Positions 45,697 to 54,746 are shown, counted from the stretch's first letter. The stretch is DNA of 64,000 bases from Brevundimonas lutea (GCF_003704105.1 NZ_QUOQ01000004.1:464286-528285); one strand, 5' to 3'. A program made the numbers and translations. Notes: a model not told the origin generated them from the letters alone.

Positions 45697-46208
45697 ACCC
45701 GCCGCTCCATGTAGCGGGCGTCGGGACCATAGCTGGCCAGCTTTTCGGTCATGCCGGGCGGATCGGCGACCGCGAACCCATGACGCGCCCAGAAGGCGGC
45801 CGCGTCATTGACCGCGACCAGGGTGATCGCGGGCCAGTCGCCCTCGCGCGCCAGATCGATGACCGTCTCCACGCCCGATCGCCCATGGCCGCCTCCGCGC
45901 GCCGCGCGGCTCAGCGCCAGATCATGCAGATAAAGAACCGCCGCATCGGCCGGGATCGCCCCGATCAGGCTGTTCAGCGCTGGCGCGCTGTCCGCCCGCC
46001 ACGGATAGGCGAAGACATAGCCGCGCACCGATCCGTCCGGCTCGGCCAGCGCCCGGCATCCCTGCGGATAAAGCGTCAGCCGCTCTGCGAAACAGACCCG
46101 GTCCTCAAAATGGTCGCGAAAGGCCTCGGCGGCGACGGCGACCACGCCTTCGAGGTCCGCCATCGTCATCGGGCGCCAAGCGAGGGGCGTGGCAAGATTA
46201 GACATCAC
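45693..46208 (-). CDS. GNAT N-acetyltransferase
   Basis: 171 residues. GNAT fold with [22 protein letters not shown] (acetyl-CoA loop, RGGGHG variant of Q/RxxGxG/A) and [14 protein letters not shown] at the C-terminus. Acceptor unknown. The second codon is also ATG. Upstream DNA holds several GANTC sites. Confidence 0.82.
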   Translation of the reverse strand: MMSNLATPLAWRPMTMADLEGVVAVAAEAFRDHFEDRVCFAERLTLYPQGCRALAEPDGSVRGYVFAYPWRADSAPALNSLIGAIPADAAVLYLHDLALSRAARGGGHGRSGVETVIDLAREGDWPAITLVAVNDAAAFWARHGFAVADPPGMTEKLASYGPDARYMERRV

Positions 46209-46240
46209 GCCGGGGCTCCATGGGTTAAGCGTGCTGGGCG

Positions 46241-46341
46241 GAGTCGCGGAACAGGCGCGAAACGAATCAGGACCGAATCACTGACACGGCGCGATTCGGG
46301 ATTTGTTCTCCACAACATATTGTATCTTAATGCCGATTAAC
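46241..46341. promoter_or_regulatory. cluster of GANTC (CcrM) sites with a CtrA-like motif
   Basis: Four GANTC sites in 57 bp (46241 GAGTC, 46264 GAATC, 46275 GAATC, 46293 GATTC). Downstream is TTAATGCCGATTAAC (46327-46341): two TTAA half-sites with a 6-nt gap, one short of the CtrA consensus TTAA-N7-TTAA. It lies in the divergent promoter between GNAT and DUF983 genes, suggesting cell-cycle control. The DNA is also AT-richer than its surroundings. Confidence 0.45.
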
Positions 46342-46399
46342 CGCTAGGACTATTTTGCCGCGCGACGTTGGCCTGTGCGTTCGCCGCATCGGATCCTAT

Positions 46400-46831
46400 A
46401 TGTCGGCAGCCATGACCGAGCCCGCCGCGCCGCCCGAACATCCCCGCCTGTCCAGTCTGTCCACGGGCCTGCGCTGCCGCTGCCCGCGCTGCGGCGACGG
46501 ACCGCTGCTGCGAGGCTTCCTCACCATCCGCGACGAGTGTCCGGCCTGCGGGCTGGACTACAGCTTCGCCGACCCGGCGGACGGCCCTGCCTTCTTCGTC
46601 ATGTCCGGCATCGGCATCGTCGTGATGATGATCTTTCTGGTGATCGAGATCGCTTATCGGCCTTCCATCCTTTTCCATCTGCTCGTGACCCTGCCTGTGC
46701 TGGTGGCCGGATGCCTGGCGACGCTGCGTCCGGTGAAGGGCTGGCTTGTCTCCGAACAATGGGTGCATCGCGCCGAAGAGGCGCGCTGGGCCTCGACCGG
46801 CAAGCACGGCGAGGGCCGTCGCTGGCGGTGA
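46400..46831 (+). CDS. DUF983 zinc-ribbon membrane protein
   Basis: 143 residues. A zinc ribbon (RCRCPRCGDG and DECPACGLDY, two CxxC pairs) is followed by DPADGPAFFVMSGIG and two helices (~65-85, 92-112). This is the DUF983 pattern, found near cytochrome oxidase genes in some alphaproteobacteria but alone here. Start at 46400; a second in-frame ATG is 12 nt later. Role unknown. Confidence 0.82.
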   Translation: MSAAMTEPAAPPEHPRLSSLSTGLRCRCPRCGDGPLLRGFLTIRDECPACGLDYSFADPADGPAFFVMSGIGIVVMMIFLVIEIAYRPSILFHLLVTLPVLVAGCLATLRPVKGWLVSEQWVHRAEEARWASTGKHGEGRRWR

Positions 46832-46965
46832 AGCATCGCCGCGCGGATCGGCCGCCTTTCACTTTTCCGCTGATGAACTATTTTTAAGGATCACGCGCCG
46901 CCGGGGGGCATAAGGTGCGCGCCTTCCGCTTCCAGAGCGCATGAAGCGCCTACGAGGAACCAGTT

Positions 46966-49086
46966 ATGATGAAACGCCTGCTCGTCGGCGCCGCCTTTGG
47001 CGCCCTGATCCTGCCTTCGACCGCCCTCGCCCATGATCTCGACGGCGCCGACTGCCTCGACGCCGCCTGCGACACCGTCGCCCTGTTCGACGCGCCCGTG
47101 CTGGGCGCCACCGGCTATGAGGGCATCGAGTCGCCCAAATACGGTGACTGGGGCGTGGACCTGGACGGTCGCGACACCTCGGTTCGTCCGGGCGAGGACT
47201 TCTTCCAGTACGCCAACGGCGCCTATGTCGATGCGCTGGAAATCCCGGCCGACCGCACCCGTTACGGCTCCTTCGACCTGCTCAGCCAGCTGTCGGAGAA
47301 CCGGCTGGAAACCCTGGTCAACGACATCGCGGGCTCCAGCCCCGCCGCCGGAACCGACGAGTACCGGATCGCCGCCCTCTACAACAGCTACATGGACGAG
47401 GCCCGGGTCGAGGCGCTGGACATGCAGCCGATCGAGCCGATGCTGACGGAGATTCGCGGCATCGCCGACCACGCCGCCATGGCCGCCCACATGGGCGCGA
47501 CCCAGTCGCGGCCGGGCTCGTCGGTGTTCGGTCTCTATGTGTCCGATGACGCCAAGAACCCGGTTCAGTACACCCCCTACATGGGCCAGTCCGGTTTGGG
47601 TCTGCCCAACCGCGACTATTACCTGACGGCCAATTTCACCGACAAGCTGACCGCCTATCAGGCCTATGTGGCGCGCATGTTGGCCATGATCGGCTGGGAC
47701 AACGCCGAACAGGCGGCCGCCGACATCGTGGCCATGGAGACGAAGATCGCCGAGGCCCACTGGACCCGCGCCGAGAGCCGCGACCGGGACCGGACCTACA
47801 ACCCCATGACCCCAACCGAGCTGGCCGCCTTCGCGCCCGGCTTCGACTGGGCGGCCTATTTCGAACAGGCCGGCGTCGCCGACCAGCAGCGCTTCGTGCT
47901 GAGCCAGAACACCGCCTTCCCCAAGATCGCGGCCATCTACGCCGAGACCCCCATCGAGACCCTGCGCGCCTGGCAGGCCTTCAATGTCGTGGATCAGTCC
48001 GCGCCCTATCTGTCCAAGCGGTTCGCTGACGCCCAGTGGGACTTCCGCAGCCGCGAGCTGTCTGGCCAGCTGGAACAGCGCCCGCGCGAGAAGCGCGCCG
48101 TCGGCTTCGCCAACGGGCGGGTCGGCGAGGCCCTGGGCCGTCTCTATGTCGAGCGCTGGTTCCCGGCCGAGAACAAGGCCCAGATGGAGCAACTGGTCGG
48201 CAATCTGCGCACGGCCCTGGCCGAGCGCATCCGCAACCTCGACTGGATGGGCGAGGAGACCAAGGCCAAGGCCCTTGAGAAGCTCGACAAGTTCGGCGTC
48301 AAGATCGGCTATCCGGTGAAGTGGCGCGACTATTCCGCGCTCGAGGTTCAGCCGGGCGATCTGTTCGGCAACATGGTCCGCGCCAGCGACTTCAACTGGG
48401 ACTATCAGCTGGACCGTCTGGACGGCCCTGTCGATGACGAGGAGTGGTCGATGACGCCCCAGACCGTCAACGCCTACTACTCCTCGACCAAGAACGAGAT
48501 CGTCTTCCCGGCCGCCATCCTGCAGCCGCCGTTCTTCGACCCTGACGCCGACCCGGCGGTCAATTACGGCGCCATCGGCGGGGTGATCGGCCACGAGATC
48601 GGCCACGGCTTCGACGATCAGGGCCGCAAGTCCAATGGCGACGGCGTGCTGACCGAATGGTGGACCGAGGCCGACGAGCAGCGCTTCGAGGCCCAGGCCA
48701 CGCGGCTGGGCGCCCAGTACGACAGCTATGAGCCGATCGAGGGCCAGAACCTTCAGGGACGGCTGACGATGGGTGAGAACATCGGCGACCTGGCCGGCGT
48801 CACCCTGGGGCTGGAAGCCTATCGCGTGTCGCTAAACGGGCAGGAGGCGCCGGTTCTGGACGGCACGACCGGCGACCAGCGCGTCTTCTACGGCTGGGCC
48901 CAGGTATGGCGCGCCAAGTACCGTGACGACGCGCTGCGTCAGCAGATCGCCCAGGGCCCGCACTCGCCGGCGGAGTTCCGCGTGATCGGCCCGGTCCGCA
49001 ACGTCGACGCCTGGTATGAGGCCTTCGACGTCCAACCGACCGACGCCTATTACGTCGCTCCGGAGGAGCGCGTCCGCCTCTGGTAG
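46966..49086 (+). CDS. M13-family metallopeptidase (neprilysin/PepO-like)
   Basis: 706 residues. Signal peptide (MMKRLLVGAAFGALIL, cut near ALAHD). Peptidase_M13_N domain, then the zinc domain: HExxH at His543-Glu544-His547 (VIGHEIGHGFDDQG) and the third ligand Glu604 (GENIGDLAGV). Substrate-binding NAYYSSTKNEIVFPAA and the C-terminal DAWYEAFDV also match. Exported endopeptidase for oligopeptides, in periplasm or outside. CGAGGAAC upstream of the ATG. Confidence 0.94.
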   Translation: MMKRLLVGAAFGALILPSTALAHDLDGADCLDAACDTVALFDAPVLGATGYEGIESPKYGDWGVDLDGRDTSVRPGEDFFQYANGAYVDALEIPADRTRYGSFDLLSQLSENRLETLVNDIAGSSPAAGTDEYRIAALYNSYMDEARVEALDMQPIEPMLTEIRGIADHAAMAAHMGATQSRPGSSVFGLYVSDDAKNPVQYTPYMGQSGLGLPNRDYYLTANFTDKLTAYQAYVARMLAMIGWDNAEQAAADIVAMETKIAEAHWTRAESRDRDRTYNPMTPTELAAFAPGFDWAAYFEQAGVADQQRFVLSQNTAFPKIAAIYAETPIETLRAWQAFNVVDQSAPYLSKRFADAQWDFRSRELSGQLEQRPREKRAVGFANGRVGEALGRLYVERWFPAENKAQMEQLVGNLRTALAERIRNLDWMGEETKAKALEKLDKFGVKIGYPVKWRDYSALEVQPGDLFGNMVRASDFNWDYQLDRLDGPVDDEEWSMTPQTVNAYYSSTKNEIVFPAAILQPPFFDPDADPAVNYGAIGGVIGHEIGHGFDDQGRKSNGDGVLTEWWTEADEQRFEAQATRLGAQYDSYEPIEGQNLQGRLTMGENIGDLAGVTLGLEAYRVSLNGQEAPVLDGTTGDQRVFYGWAQVWRAKYRDDALRQQIAQGPHSPAEFRVIGPVRNVDAWYEAFDVQPTDAYYVAPEERVRLW

Positions 49087-49102
49087 GGGCGTAGCGTTCG
49101 CG

Positions 49103-49142
49103 AAAGAAAAAGGCCGCCGTCCCGGTTCGGGGCGGCGGCCTT
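49103..49142 (-). terminator. intrinsic terminator after rpsP
   Basis: A 15-bp stem (49110-49124 with 49128-49142, GTT loop) preceded on the + strand by an A-rich run (49103-49109), which becomes a T-rich run when read from the minus strand. It sits between the convergent M13 and rpsP genes and ends rpsP; it may also stop transcripts from the M13 side weakly. Confidence 0.88.
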
Positions 49143-49177
49143 GTCGTATCTGGGCTTGAGCGCCTCTGGGGCTAGGC

Positions 49178-49759
49178 TCAGGCCTTCTCTTCGGTCTTGT
49201 CGTCCGCCTTGTCGGCGTCGGCGGCCGGAGCCTCCTCAGCAGCCGGAGCTTCCTCGGTCGCGGCCTCGGCGGCGGGGGCCTCCTCGGCAGCCGGAGCTTC
49301 TTCCGCCGGAGCGTTCTTGGCGGCTTCCTCGGCGGCCTTGGCGTCTTCCTTGGCCTGGGCGGCGGCGGCGGCGGCCTCTTCCTTGGCGGCGGCTTCGGCC
49401 TCGGCGCGGTCGGCTTCACGCTGGGCGCGCTCGGCGGCGCGTTCCTGGGCCTTCTTGCCGGGCTGGGCCTTGTTCGGGTTGTTGCCGGCCTGCCACTTGA
49501 CGGTCTCGCCCAGGGTCTCGTCCTGGCTCAGGAAGCGGGCGACGCGGTCGGTCGGCTGGGCGCCCTTCTTCAGCCATTCGGCGATGCGGTCGGCCTTCAG
49601 CTTCACGCGCGGCTCGGCGTGGTCCTTGGGCAGCATCGGGTTGTAGGAACCGACGCGCTCGATGAACTTGCCGTCGCGGGGCGCGTGCGAGTCGGCGATG
49701 ACGATGTGGTAGTAGGGGCGCTTCTTGGCGCCGCCGCGGCTCAGACGAATCTTCAGCAT
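49178..49759 (-). CDS. rpsP: 30S ribosomal protein S16 with long acidic tail
   Basis: 193 residues, more than twice E. coli S16 (82). The core is in the first ~85: [49 protein letters not shown]. Residues ~100-193 are a low-complexity Ala/Glu/Lys tail ([18 protein letters not shown], then repeated EEAPAA units). Tails on S16 occur in alphaproteobacteria, but this is long and repetitive. Downstream of ffh on the same strand, in the usual ffh-rpsP order. Confidence 0.95.
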   Translation of the reverse strand: MLKIRLSRGGAKKRPYYHIVIADSHAPRDGKFIERVGSYNPMLPKDHAEPRVKLKADRIAEWLKKGAQPTDRVARFLSQDETLGETVKWQAGNNPNKAQPGKKAQERAAERAQREADRAEAEAAAKEEAAAAAAQAKEDAKAAEEAAKNAPAEEAPAAEEAPAAEAATEEAPAAEEAPAADADKADDKTEEKA

Positions 49760-49786
49760 TGTCAGTCTCTTTCTAGAAGGAAGGGA

Positions 49787-51310
49787 TCATTTCTTCGGGG
49801 GAAAGCCGGGAAGACCGGGCAGGCCTCCCGGCGCTTGCGGTCCGCCGAGCCCGGGAAGGGCCGGCGGGGCGTCGGTGTTCATGCCGGGCAGCTTGCCGCC
49901 GCCCAGAGCCTTGAGGCGCTCCATGTCGGCGCCGGACGGCATGCCCGGCAGGCCGCCCGGCATGCCGGCGCCCATCATCTGCGCCATCTTCATCAGGTTC
50001 TTGCCGCCGCCACGCGACAGCGACTTCACGGCGTCGGCCATCTGCCGGTGCTGTTTCAACAGGCGGTTGATGTCCTGCACATCGACGCCGGCGCCCGCCG
50101 CCACGCGCCGCTTGCGGGACGCGTTCAGCAGATCCGGCTTCTTGCGCTCGGCCTTGGTCATGGAGGAGATGATCGCCTCCTGACGCAGGATCATCTTGTC
50201 GTCGATATTGGCCGCCGACATTTGGGCCTTCATCTTCTGGGCGCCGGGCAGCATGCCCATCAGGCCCTGCAGGCCGCCCATCCGCTTCATCTGCTGCAGC
50301 TGGCTGGCCAGGTCGTCCAGGTCGAATTTCCCCTGGGACAGCTTCCTGGCCATCTTCTCGGCCTTGGCCTGGTCCAGGTCCTGGCTGGCCTTCTCGACCA
50401 GGGCGACGATGTCCCCCTGGCCCAGGATGCGGCCGGCCACGCGGCGGGCGTCGAACACCTCCAGCGCATCGGTCTTCTCGCCCGCGCCCAGGAACTTGAT
50501 CGGCAGGCCGGTGACGGCCCGCATCGACAGCATGGCGCCGCCGCGCCCGTCGCCGTCCGCCCGTGTCAGGATCAGGCCCGTCAGCGGCAGGCGTTCGTGG
50601 AAGGCCTTGGCGGTGCGAACCGCGTCCTGGCCGGTCAGGCTGTCGGCCACCAGGATGGTTTCGATCGGACGCGAGATGTCGGCGACCTCGGCCGCCTCGG
50701 CCATCATTGCTTCGTCTAGCGTCGTGCGGCCGGCGGTGTCGAGGATCAGCACCTCGAAGCCCTGAAGCTTCGCCGCCTGCAGCGCCCGACGGGTGATCTG
50801 GACCGCCGTCTCGCCCTTGACGATCGGCAGGGTGGCGACCTCGATCTGGCGACCCAGCGTCTCCAGCTGCTCCATGGCCGCGGGACGCCGGGTGTCCAGC
50901 GAGGCCATCATCACCTTCTTGCGCTCGGTCTTGGTCAGGCGCAGCGCCAGCTTGGCCGAGGTCGTCGTCTTGCCCGAGCCCTGCAGGCCGCTCATCAGGA
51001 TGACGGCGGGCGGCGTGGCGTTGAGGTTCAGCGGGACCGGCTCTTCGCCGCCCAGCATCTCGACCAGGCCGTCATAGACGATCTTGACCACCTGATCGGC
51101 CGGCTTGACCGAGCGGATGACCTCTTCGCCCATGGCGCGCTCGGAGGCGAAGGCGATGAAGTCCTTGACGACCGGCAGGGCGACGTCGGCCTCCAGCAGG
51201 GCCACGCGCACCTCGCGCATCGCCTCGGCGACATCCTTTTCGGACAGGGCGCCGCGACCGGTGATCCGGTCGAAAACCCCTGTCAGCCGCTCGTTCAGAG
51301 CCTCGAACAT
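49787..51310 (-). CDS. ffh: signal recognition particle protein Ffh
   Basis: 507 residues. N domain, then G domain GTPase motifs GLQGSGKTTTSAKLA (107-121), DTRRPAAMEQL, DTAGRT, and LTRADGDGRGG; the C-terminal M domain (GKFDLDDLASQLQQM, SGADMERL) binds SRP RNA and signal sequences, ending in a Gly/Pro-rich tail. Targets membrane proteins co-translationally. Followed by rpsP 27 nt later. Confidence 0.97.
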   Translation of the reverse strand: MFEALNERLTGVFDRITGRGALSEKDVAEAMREVRVALLEADVALPVVKDFIAFASERAMGEEVIRSVKPADQVVKIVYDGLVEMLGGEEPVPLNLNATPPAVILMSGLQGSGKTTTSAKLALRLTKTERKKVMMASLDTRRPAAMEQLETLGRQIEVATLPIVKGETAVQITRRALQAAKLQGFEVLILDTAGRTTLDEAMMAEAAEVADISRPIETILVADSLTGQDAVRTAKAFHERLPLTGLILTRADGDGRGGAMLSMRAVTGLPIKFLGAGEKTDALEVFDARRVAGRILGQGDIVALVEKASQDLDQAKAEKMARKLSQGKFDLDDLASQLQQMKRMGGLQGLMGMLPGAQKMKAQMSAANIDDKMILRQEAIISSMTKAERKKPDLLNASRKRRVAAGAGVDVQDINRLLKQHRQMADAVKSLSRGGGKNLMKMAQMMGAGMPGGLPGMPSGADMERLKALGGGKLPGMNTDAPPALPGLGGPQAPGGLPGLPGFPPKK

Positions 51311-51690
51311 TCAAACCTCAACGCCCATTCTCGGGTCAGGCCGCAGGCCTGATCTCAGAGCAATGGGCCACTCAAAAGCACCGCGCCAAACGACCTCGAC
51401 CCCTGGCGACGATCACGTCGGCAGGGGGTTCTCTCCCACCTCATTCTTTGGGCCACCGGCCTTGCGGCCTACTTGAGCCCGGACGGAGCGTGCTCAAGTA
51501 GCGCGAAGCGCGATAGCACGACCAAAGAGACCGTGTGGGTCGAGCGCGAGGATCACTTGCGCTGGAAGCGGCGGCTTATGGTCGAAAAGTCGCGAAAACG
51601 CAAGACGAGCGCCGCCTTACCGCGATTTCACTTGAGCGCGGAGCGGTTCGGGCGGACCCTTCGGCGACCCTTGATCCCCGGAGCGTCTTC
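51311..51690. other. 380-bp gap with several RNA-like hairpins
   Basis: Divergent intergenic region between ffh and a secreted-protein gene. No convincing ORF. Strong inverted repeats: 51323-51329 with 51362-51368 enclosing a perfect stem 51336-51342/51346-51352; 51400-51405/51422-51428 with inner 51407-51411/51416-51420; and 51469-51478/51492-51501. GGGCCACTCAA (51365-51375) can also pair with TTGAGCCC (51473-51480), closing a 116-nt fold. The right half (51510-51690) has no clear structure. Candidate non-coding RNA and promoters. Confidence 0.4.
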
Positions 51691-52209
51691 ATGACCCGCC
51701 TGCGCCAGTCCGCCCTGAACCTGTCCCTCGTCGCGGCGCTTGCCCTGCTGCCGCTGTCGTCCGCCCTGGCCGCCGAGCCCGACGCGTCCCCGACGTCGGC
51801 CGCCGAAGCCGAGCTCGAGGCCGCCGGCGCCGCCTTCGAAGCGCGGATGGAGGAGTTCGGCGCCCGCGCCGAAGCCATCAGCGACGATGACGGCCTGTCT
51901 GAAGACGCGAAGGGCGTCGCCATCGCCGCCCTGTGGGGCGAATACGCGGGCGACGTGGCCGCCTTCACCACCCTGGCCACCAGCCACGCCTCCCTGATCG
52001 CCGGCGAGGCCCTGGCCGACATAGACGTGGACGCTCTGGTTTCCGAAGCCATGGTCGAGGCCGGCGCGGAGATCGCCGCCAACGCCCAGGGCACGATGAT
52101 CGGCGTCAGCAACATGACCGGCCAGATGGCCGATCCCGAGATGATGCAGCCCCTGATGGACTACGCCCAGGCCGAGATCGAAGGCCCGATGGAGCCCGAG
52201 GAAGACTGA
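51691..52209 (+). CDS. secreted Ala/Glu-rich protein of unknown function
   Basis: 172 residues. Signal peptide (MTRLRQSALNLSLVAALA, cleavage near SSALA|AEP) then an acidic helical protein (AEAELEAAGAAFEARMEEF) with no cysteines, ending QAEIEGPMEPEED. Probably periplasmic. No family recognised. The in-frame upstream extension is rejected because the signal peptide fixes the start. Confidence 0.65.
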   Translation: MTRLRQSALNLSLVAALALLPLSSALAAEPDASPTSAAEAELEAAGAAFEARMEEFGARAEAISDDDGLSEDAKGVAIAALWGEYAGDVAAFTTLATSHASLIAGEALADIDVDALVSEAMVEAGAEIAANAQGTMIGVSNMTGQMADPEMMQPLMDYAQAEIEGPMEPEED

Positions 52210-52217
52210 GGGCTCAA

Positions 52218-52362
52218 ATCTCCCTCCCCCTCGGGGGAGGGTGGTCGCGAAGCGACCGGGTCGGGGCGCGCCTCGCACAACGTGCAGCGGCGGTCAGCAC
52301 CCGCCGCTCCAACCCGGTCCTCGCTGGCGCGACGACCGCCCTCCCCTGGCGGGGAGGGAGAT
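52218..52362. repeat. 145-bp REP-like palindromic element
   Basis: Ends are perfect 12-bp inverted repeats (ATCTCCCTCCCC at 52218-52229, GGGGAGGGAGAT at 52351-52362). Each end is itself a hairpin: CCCTCCCC-CTCG-GGGGAGGG (52222-52241) and CCCTCCCC-TGGC-GGGGAGGG (52339-52358). Between lie further inverted words (GGTCGC-GAA-GCGACC and GACGACC). This two-hairpin layout is that of a REP/inverse-REP pair, typical of Caulobacterales intergenic repeats, and may end transcription of both convergent genes. Confidence 0.75.
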
Positions 52363-52368
52363 GCCTGA

Positions 52369-52920
52369 TTATCCCAGCGTCTCCACCGTCAGATTGCCGT
52401 TGGTGTAGACGCAGATGTCCGCCGCAATGGCCATGGCCTTGCGTGCGATGTCCTCGGCCGGCAGGTCGGTGTGGTCGATCAGGGCGCGCGCGGCCGCCAG
52501 GGCGTAGTTTCCCCCGGACCCGACCGCCGCCACGCCATGCTCGGGCTCCAGCACGTCGCCGACCCCGGTGACGGTGAAGATCGAACTCTTGTCCGCCACC
52601 AGAAGCATGGCCTCCAGCCGGCGCAGGTAACGATCCGTCCGCCAGTCCTTGGCCAAATCGACGCAGGCGCGGGCCAGCTGATCCGGATACTGCTCCAGCT
52701 TGGCCTCCAGTCGCTCGATCAGGGTGAAGGCGTCAGCCGTGGCGCCGGCGAAGCCCGCCAGCACCTGGCCGCCCGCCAGGGTGCGCACCTTGCGCGCCGC
52801 GCCTTTGACCACGGTCGGGCCCATCGACACCTGGCCGTCGCCGGCGATGACGGTCCTGCCGTCCTTGCGCACCGCCAGGATGGTCGTGCCGTGCCAGTCG
52901 GGAAAGCTTGAGGTCTGCAT
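52369..52920 (-). CDS. hslV: ATP-dependent protease subunit HslV
   Basis: 183 residues. N-terminal threonine protease: after a short propeptide, Thr12 in [11 protein letters not shown] becomes the catalytic N-terminus. Family motifs [47 protein letters not shown] and [14 protein letters not shown]. Works with HslU ATPase, which is not in this window. The propeptide ([11 protein letters not shown]) is slightly longer than in E. coli. Confidence 0.96.
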   Translation of the reverse strand: MQTSSFPDWHGTTILAVRKDGRTVIAGDGQVSMGPTVVKGAARKVRTLAGGQVLAGFAGATADAFTLIERLEAKLEQYPDQLARACVDLAKDWRTDRYLRRLEAMLLVADKSSIFTVTGVGDVLEPEHGVAAVGSGGNYALAAARALIDHTDLPAEDIARKAMAIAADICVYTNGNLTVETLG

Positions 52921-53043
52921 GGCGCTCAGATGGCCCGCGCGGCTGCTCGCATCAAGTCGCTGACGTCGCCAGGCGGACAGACGCCGTCTCCAATCATCCT
53001 TAACCTTCCACGGTCAGAACCGGTACATCCGAGAGTGGAGTCT

Positions 53044-53469
53044 ATGCGTATGAGTAAGGTGTGGCGGACGGTCTATATCAGCAAGGCCGTCGGCAAGGCG
53101 GGCCAGAACCTGCTCTCGATCGTCGAGATTCTCGGTGAATCCCAGCGCAACAATGCGCGCGACGGCCTGACCGGCCTTTTGCTGTCGCATGGCGGCTGGT
53201 TCCTGCAGGTGCTGGAGGGCGACCGGGGCCGGATCGCCATGCTGATGGCGCGGCTGGAGCGCGACCCGCGCCACTCCGACATACGAGTTCTGGCCGAGGG
53301 CGAGGCGCCCGGACGCGCCTTTTCCGACTGGTCGATGGGTCAGGTGCTGGTGACGCCGCAGATCGAGGACGACCTGGCGGGTCAGAGTATCCCCGACCTG
53401 GACGGCCGCGCCGCCACCGACCTGCTGGACAAGGCCGCCGGCCGGCTCAGGGCCATGGCCCCGGCCTGA
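53044..53469 (+). CDS. BLUF-domain blue-light sensor
   Basis: 141 residues, essentially a lone BLUF domain (~7-100) plus a short helical tail. Key flavin-site residues are present: Tyr11 (TVYISKA), Asn37 (RNNARDGLTG), Gln55 (FLQVLEG), Trp96 and Met98 (DWSMG). It would bind FAD and respond to blue light; lacking an EAL or other output, it must act through protein partners. TTAACC lies in the promoter. The start may be either of two close ATGs (53044, 53050). Confidence 0.9.
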   Translation: MRMSKVWRTVYISKAVGKAGQNLLSIVEILGESQRNNARDGLTGLLLSHGGWFLQVLEGDRGRIAMLMARLERDPRHSDIRVLAEGEAPGRAFSDWSMGQVLVTPQIEDDLAGQSIPDLDGRAATDLLDKAAGRLRAMAPA

Positions 53470-53479
53470 GCCCTGCGGC

Positions 53480-54709
53480 TCAGACCTTCGACAGGATCAG
53501 CGTGCCGTTGGTCCCACCGAACCCGAAGCTGTTGGACATGACGTGGGTCAGCGGACCGTCGTGGCGTTGCCTCAGGATCGGCATGCCGTCGAACTCAGGG
53601 TCTAGAGTTTCGATGTGGGCGCTCTCGGCGGCGAAATCGTTCGCCATCATCAGCAGGCAGTAGATCGCCTCCTGCGCGCCGGCCGCGCCCAGCGAGTGAC
53701 CCGTCAGGCTCTTGGTCGAGGAGATCATCGGCACGACGTCGCCGAACACATTCCTGACCGCCGCCATCTCCTTGGAGTCACCGACGGGCGTCGAGGTGCC
53801 GTGGGGATTGAGGTAGTCGATCGTCGGATCGCCGGCCATCTTCAGCGCCAGCTTCATGCATCGCTCGGCGCCCTCGCCCGACGGGGCGACCATGTCGTGC
53901 CCATCGGAATTGGCGGCGTAGCCGGTGACCTCGGCGTAGATTTTCGCCCCGCGAGCCACGGCCCGCTCGTATTCCTCCAGCACCACGATGCCCGCGCCGC
54001 CGGCGATGACAAAGCCGTCGCGGTCCTTGTCATAGGCGCGGGACGCCTTGGCCGGCGTGTCGTTGAAGTTGGACGACATCGCGCCCATCGCGTCGAACAT
54101 GTTCGACATCGACCAGTCGATGTCCTCGCAGCCGCCGGCGAAGACGACATCCTGCTTGCCCCAGGCGATCTGCTCCGCCGCCGCGCCGATGCAGTGGGCG
54201 CTGGTCGCACAGGCCGAGCTGATCGAATAATTGATGCCCTTGAGCTCGAACCAGGTGGCCAGCACCGCCGAGGGACCGGACGCCATCGCCTTGGGCACGG
54301 CGAACGGGCCGATCCTCTTGGGCGAGCCCCTCTCGATCGTGGTCTGGGCCGCCTGCAGGATGACCTGGGTCGAGGGTCCGCCCTCGCCGACGATCAGGCC
54401 GATGCGCTCGTCCTTGATCTCGTCCGGTGACAGGCCGGAATCCTTCAGCGCCTCCTCGAAGGCGATGTGGCCCCAGGCCGTGCCGTTGGCCAGAAAGCGC
54501 GCCGCGCGGCGATCGACCTTGTCGGCCCAGTCGGCGGCCGTGGCGCCCATCGACGGCGGGGCCCAGACCTGGGAGCGGAAGCCGTGGGTGATGTGATCGG
54601 GGGCCGAAACAACGCCCGACCGCGCCTCTTTCAGGGAGGCGGTGACTTCCTCGGCGCCCGTGCCGATGGAAGAGACGATGCCGATGCCGGTGACGACGAC
54701 GCGACGCAT
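53480..54709 (-). CDS. fabB: 3-oxoacyl-ACP synthase I
   Basis: 409 residues. Condensing enzyme: Cys167 (SSACATSAHCIG), His303 (NPHGTSTPVGD) and His338 (SLTGHSLGAAGAQEAIY). Elongates cis-3-decenoyl-ACP, so with FabA provides unsaturated fatty acids anaerobically. 37 nt after fabA, clearly an operon. Confidence 0.95.
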   Translation of the reverse strand: MRRVVVTGIGIVSSIGTGAEEVTASLKEARSGVVSAPDHITHGFRSQVWAPPSMGATAADWADKVDRRAARFLANGTAWGHIAFEEALKDSGLSPDEIKDERIGLIVGEGGPSTQVILQAAQTTIERGSPKRIGPFAVPKAMASGPSAVLATWFELKGINYSISSACATSAHCIGAAAEQIAWGKQDVVFAGGCEDIDWSMSNMFDAMGAMSSNFNDTPAKASRAYDKDRDGFVIAGGAGIVVLEEYERAVARGAKIYAEVTGYAANSDGHDMVAPSGEGAERCMKLALKMAGDPTIDYLNPHGTSTPVGDSKEMAAVRNVFGDVVPMISSTKSLTGHSLGAAGAQEAIYCLLMMANDFAAESAHIETLDPEFDGMPILRQRHDGPLTHVMSNSFGFGGTNGTLILSKV

Positions 54710-54746
54710 TGAAACTCCTGGGATGGGGTCTTGTCGTTGAGGGGGA

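Noticed and set aside
46891..48606. 571-residue minus-strand ORF opposite the M13 peptidase
   Set aside because: Shadow frame, Gly/Val/Asp-rich; lacks start signals.
51323..51480. 4.5S SRP RNA next to ffh
   Set aside because: Location is suggestive but the conserved SRP core (GGAA tetraloop with AGCAG) is not found on either strand.
51535..51690. N-terminal extension of the secreted protein
   Set aside because: The signal peptide begins at 51691; the upstream frame is basic and has no RBS-supported start.
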